64,000 bases of DNA from Streptomyces beihaiensis. Lineage in GTDB: Bacteria; Actinomycetota; Actinomycetes; Streptomycetales; Streptomycetaceae. Location of the stretch: NCBI RefSeq assembly GCF_026274175.1, contig NZ_JAPHNL010000310.1, positions 1-64,000 of the forward strand, in the 5' to 3' direction. The notes below the pieces were generated by a model. The model saw only the letters and a program-made list of their open reading frames with translations. It searched no databases and was not told the origin of the DNA. A program made the position numbers and the translations under genes. Within the stretch, counting starts at the first letter, position 1. Each line of letters starts with the position of its first letter. This document shows positions 61,190-64,000 of the stretch, in pieces.

Positions 61190-62473
61190 ATGTCGAGCAG
61201 GGCGAGGGTGGCACGGCGGATCGCAGCGGGCGCGGCGTACGGCGGGGGCGGGATCGGGCTGCTCGGCGCGGCCGCGGTCGGCGTGCTGCTCGCCGAGGTC
61301 CAGCTGGTGCGGAGGCAGGTGGGCAATCACGGCCCCGACCCCGTACGGGTGCCCTCCGCGGACGGCCTGTTCGGCATGGCGTACGTCGATGGAGGGGCTA
61401 CGGGGCCGGGGGCCGACGCCGTCGAGCCGGTGCGGTTCGCGATGCTCGGTGACTCCACGGCGGCCGGGCAGGGCGTGCACCGGGCTCGGCAGACCCCGGG
61501 CGCGCTGCTCGCCTCGGGGCTCGCGGCGGTCGCCGAGCGGCCGGTGGAGCTGCGCAACGTCGCGCTGCCGGGCGCGCAGTCGGACGACCTCGACCGGCAG
61601 GTGGCGCTGATCCTGAGCGACCCGCTGTGGCTGCCGGACGTGTGCGTGATCATGGTCGGCGCCAATGACGTCACGCACCGGATTCCGGCGACGAAGTCGG
61701 TGCGGCATCTGTCGGCGGCGGTGCGGCGGTTGCGTACGGCGGGCGCGGAGGTGGTGGTCGGCACCTGCCCGGATCTCGGCTCGGTGGAGCCGGTGCAGCA
61801 GCCGTTGCGCTGGCTGGCCCGGCGTGCGTCGCGGCAGCTGGCGGCCGCGCAGACCATCGGGGCGGTCGAGCAGGGCGGGCGGACGGTGTCGCTCGGTGAT
61901 CTGCTGGGCCCGGAGTTCTCGGCCAACCCGCGTGAGCTGTTCGGGCCGGACAACTTCCACCCGTCGGCGGAGGGGTACGCCACGGCCGCGATGGCGGTGC
62001 TGCCCACGTTGTGCGCGGCGCTCGGCGTGTGGCCGGAGGAGGAGCGTCCCGACGTGTCGCGGGCGGAGGGGTTCTGGCCGGTGGCCCATGCGGCCGCGCA
62101 GGCCGCCGAGGAGGGCGGCACCGAGGTGACCGCCGCGATGCCGACCGGGCCCCGGGGTCCGTGGGCGTTGCTGAAGCGGCGCCGTCGGCGGCGGGTGCCC
62201 ACCCAGGATCCGGTGCCGACGGCTCCCGCGGAGGCGGGGCCCACGGAGGCGGGGCCCGCGGAGGCAGGGCCCACGGAGGCGGGGCCCGCGGAGGCAGGGC
62301 CCACGGAGGCAGGGCCCGCGGAGCACGGGGTGGCCGGGACGGTCGGGGAGGCCAAACCGGTCGAGGAGGCCGAGTCCGTCAAGGACAAGGCCAAGGCCAG
62401 GGCCAGGGCCAGGGCCGTCGAGTCGGAGCGCCTGGCGTCGGGGGCCGAGCGCCAGCACACCGGGGAGCGCTGA
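61190..62473 (+). CDS. Membrane-anchored SGNH/GDSL hydrolase
   Basis: A 427-residue protein with a signal-anchor (AAYGGGGIGLLGAAAVGVLL) and an SGNH esterase domain: Ser in AMLGDSTAAGQG, Gly/Asn in MVGANDVTHR, Asp-His in PDNFHPSAEGYA. It probably acts on an ester outside the membrane. Beyond ~residue 320 lies a basic RRRRRR patch, (AGPTEAGPAE)n repeats and a charged Lys/Ala/Arg tail. ATG 61190 is the only plausible start; the ribosome binding site is weak. Confidence 0.88.
   Translation: MSSRARVARRIAAGAAYGGGGIGLLGAAAVGVLLAEVQLVRRQVGNHGPDPVRVPSADGLFGMAYVDGGATGPGADAVEPVRFAMLGDSTAAGQGVHRARQTPGALLASGLAAVAERPVELRNVALPGAQSDDLDRQVALILSDPLWLPDVCVIMVGANDVTHRIPATKSVRHLSAAVRRLRTAGAEVVVGTCPDLGSVEPVQQPLRWLARRASRQLAAAQTIGAVEQGGRTVSLGDLLGPEFSANPRELFGPDNFHPSAEGYATAAMAVLPTLCAALGVWPEEERPDVSRAEGFWPVAHAAAQAAEEGGTEVTAAMPTGPRGPWALLKRRRRRRVPTQDPVPTAPAEAGPTEAGPAEAGPTEAGPAEAGPTEAGPAEHGVAGTVGEAKPVEEAESVKDKAKARARARAVESERLASGAERQHTGER
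62228..62320 (+). repeat. Tandem repeat coding the hydrolase tail
   Basis: About six 15-base units GAGGCGGGGCCCACG/GAGGCAGGGCCCGCG inside the SGNH hydrolase gene, coding alternating EAGPT and EAGPA. The period keeps the frame; copy number may vary between strains. Confidence 0.85.
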
Positions 62474-62619
62474 GGCAACGGCGGGGCACCGAGGACTGAG
62501 CAAGCGCTTAGAAAAATGCGGTCGGGGTCACACACTCGGGCCGATGACCTGAGCGGTACGTACGGGTAACTTCCCAGAGGGTCTGCCCGAATCCGCCTTC
62601 CAACCCCTCTGGAGCCGTG

Positions 62620-63840
62620 ATGCCCGAAGCAGTGATCGTCTCGACCGCCCGCTCCCCCATCGGCCGCGCCGGCAAGGGCTCCCTCAAGGAGCTGCGCCCG
62701 GACGACCTGACCGCCACGATCATCCAGGCCGCGCTCGCCAAGGTCCCCGAGCTCGACCCCAAGGACATCGACGACCTGATGCTGGGCTGTGGCCTGCCCG
62801 GCGGCGAACAGGGGCACAACCTCGGCCGTATCGTCGCCGTGCAGATGGGCATGGACCACCTGCCCGGCTGCACGATCACCCGCTACTGCTCGTCCTCCCT
62901 TCAGACCTCCCGTATGGCTCTGCACGCCATCAAGGCCGGTGAGGGCGACGTGTTCATCTCGGCAGGCGTCGAGACGGTCTCCCGCTTCGGCAAGGGCAGC
63001 TCCGACGGCCTGCCGGACACGCACAACCCGCTCTTCGCCGAGGCCGAGGCCCGCACCGCGGCGGTCGCCGAGTCGACCGGCTCCACCTGGCACGACCCGC
63101 GCGAGGACGGCCTGATCCCGGACGCCTACATCGCGATGGGCCAGACCGCCGAGAACCTGGCCCGCGCCAAGGGCATCACCCGCCAGGACATGGACGAGTT
63201 CGGCGTCCGCTCGCAGAACCTGGCCGAGCAGGCCATCAAGAACGGTTTCTGGGAGCGCGAGATCACCCCGGTCACCACCCCCGACGGCACGGTCGTCTCG
63301 AAGGACGACGGTCCGCGCGCGGGCGTCACCATGGAGGGCGTCGCGGGCCTCAAGCCCGTCTTCCGCCCCGACGGCCTGGTCACGGCGGGCAACTGCTGCC
63401 CGCTCAACGACGGCGCCGCGGCCGTCGTCATCATGTCCGACACCAAGGCCCGTGAGCTGGGCCTGACCCCGCTCGCCCGGATCGTCTCCACCGGCGTCTC
63501 GGCCCTGTCCCCCGAGATCATGGGCCTCGGCCCGGTCGAGGCCAGCAAGCAGGCGCTGGGCCGCGCCGGTCTCACCATCGACGACATCGACCTGGTCGAG
63601 ATCAACGAGGCATTCGCCGCCCAGGTGATCCCCTCATACCGGGACCTCGGCGTCGACATCGACAAGCTGAACGTGAACGGCGGTGCCATCGCCGTCGGCC
63701 ACCCCTTCGGCATGACCGGCGCCCGTATCACCGGCACGCTGATCAACTCGCTCCAGTTCCACGACAAGCAGTTCGGCCTGGAGACCATGTGCGTCGGCGG
63801 CGGCCAGGGCATGGCCATGGTCATCGAGCGCCTGAGCTGA
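62620..63840 (+). CDS. Acetyl-CoA C-acetyltransferase (thiolase)
   Basis: A 406-residue thiolase. Nucleophile Cys in TRYCSSSLQTSRMAL; His in NGGAIAVGHPFGMTGARI; second Cys in METMCVGGGQGMAM form of LETMCVGGGQGMAMVIE. It condenses two acetyl-CoA or cleaves 3-ketoacyl-CoA. GGAG (62611-62614) five bases before ATG 62620 favours that over GTG 62617. Direction and flanks match the core chromosomal order. Confidence 0.96.
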   Translation: MPEAVIVSTARSPIGRAGKGSLKELRPDDLTATIIQAALAKVPELDPKDIDDLMLGCGLPGGEQGHNLGRIVAVQMGMDHLPGCTITRYCSSSLQTSRMALHAIKAGEGDVFISAGVETVSRFGKGSSDGLPDTHNPLFAEAEARTAAVAESTGSTWHDPREDGLIPDAYIAMGQTAENLARAKGITRQDMDEFGVRSQNLAEQAIKNGFWEREITPVTTPDGTVVSKDDGPRAGVTMEGVAGLKPVFRPDGLVTAGNCCPLNDGAAAVVIMSDTKARELGLTPLARIVSTGVSALSPEIMGLGPVEASKQALGRAGLTIDDIDLVEINEAFAAQVIPSYRDLGVDIDKLNVNGGAIAVGHPFGMTGARITGTLINSLQFHDKQFGLETMCVGGGQGMAMVIERLS

Positions 63841-63883
63841 CCCGATCCGGTCCGGCTCGGGCTCGGCCCCGTCCGGACCGGCA

Positions 63884-63930
63884 CGGTCCTGTCGGGACCG
63901 GACGGGACCGGACGGGACCGGACGGGACCG
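63884..63930. terminator. Repeat-rich terminator region after thiolase
   Basis: CGGTCC-TGTCG-GGACCG forms a hairpin (63884-63900), followed by three exact copies of GACGGGACCG (63901-63930). Alternative pairings with the upstream GGTCC sites are possible. Confidence 0.6.
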
Positions 63931-63983
63931 GGTCTTCCCGGACCGTCTATGCGACTGTGACCCAATCTCCCCCAGGATGTGAC

Positions 63984-64000
63984 ATGCGTCTCGGGGGAGA
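63984..64000 (+). CDS. Possible start of next gene, truncated by window
   Basis: ATG 63984 with AGGATGTG just upstream could begin a gene leaving the window; only five codons are visible, so nothing can be said of its product. Confidence 0.25.

Overview
The window is chromosomal DNA of a Streptomyces-type actinomycete. Base composition is very high in G+C, genes have extreme third-position GC, GTG and TTG starts are common, and Shine-Dalgarno sites are of the GGAGG/GAAGG type. Several families are typical of Streptomyces: TipA-like MerR, DUF397/DUF5753, LAETG/LPRTG surface proteins, and an RsbW/SpoIIAA/sigma-B type partner switch. From memory, the order LCP cluster, acyl-CoA dehydrogenase, dipeptidases, purE-purK, GtrA, two-component pair, POT transporter, sigma locus, hut genes, cystathionine beta-synthase, thiolase resembles the S. 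coelicolor SCO3042-SCO3079 segment; this was not checked by alignment.

Region 1 (1-8.1 kb) is a cell-envelope block: four LytR-CpsA-Psr (LCP) glycopolymer ligases, a family 2 glycosyltransferase and a hotdog thioesterase. Region 2 (8.1-20.4 kb) looks like an inserted catabolic module in three divergent units: a GabT-like aminotransferase with a YdiJ-like FAD/Fe-S dehydrogenase; a succinate-semialdehyde-dehydrogenase-like enzyme with a DUF3830 protein; and a 2-hydroxyacid dehydrogenase/amidase pair facing two maleate-isomerase-like proteins and a GntR/FCD regulator. Three near-identical operator-like sequences (consensus RYTGTCRACAAYCTRCA) lie in the gabT/gabD gap, in front of the first isomerase-like gene and in front of the second. 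This suggests one regulon controlled by the GntR protein. Remnants of a methyltransferase and a DUF5753 regulator mark its right edge (20.4-21.3 kb).

Region 3 (21.3-33.7 kb) holds core genes: acyl-CoA dehydrogenase, UDP-sugar dehydrogenase, two tandem renal-dipeptidase-family proteins (one has lost most metal ligands), purE-purK, GtrA, a two-component system and a POT peptide transporter. Region 4 (33.7-38 kb) is a four-gene operon of secreted or membrane surface proteins, two with sortase signals. Region 5 (38.1-43.4 kb) has the anti-sigma/anti-anti-sigma/sigma module, a TipA-like regulator and a secreted GH18 chitinase with a DasR-type site upstream. Region 6 (43.4-49 kb) is a compact histidine-utilisation operon (hutU, an M20 hydrolase, hutF, hutI) without hutH. 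Region 7 (49-56 kb) has small membrane proteins, an extra qcrB-ctaF-ctaD respiratory set and an RpiR/SIS regulator that may control hut. Region 8 (56-59.5 kb) is accessory: an unknown protein coupled to a membrane-anchored J-domain protein, then DUF397 and head-to-head truncated DUF5753 and isoaspartate-methyltransferase-like genes. Region 9 (59.5-64 kb) has cystathionine beta-synthase, an SGNH hydrolase and a thiolase.

The most unusual features are the three-operator catabolic module with an isomerase-like paralogue lacking its second cysteine, the dipeptidase pseudo-enzyme next to its intact sister, and the unknown-protein/J-domain pair. No tRNA, rRNA, CRISPR array, transposase or intact prophage was seen.
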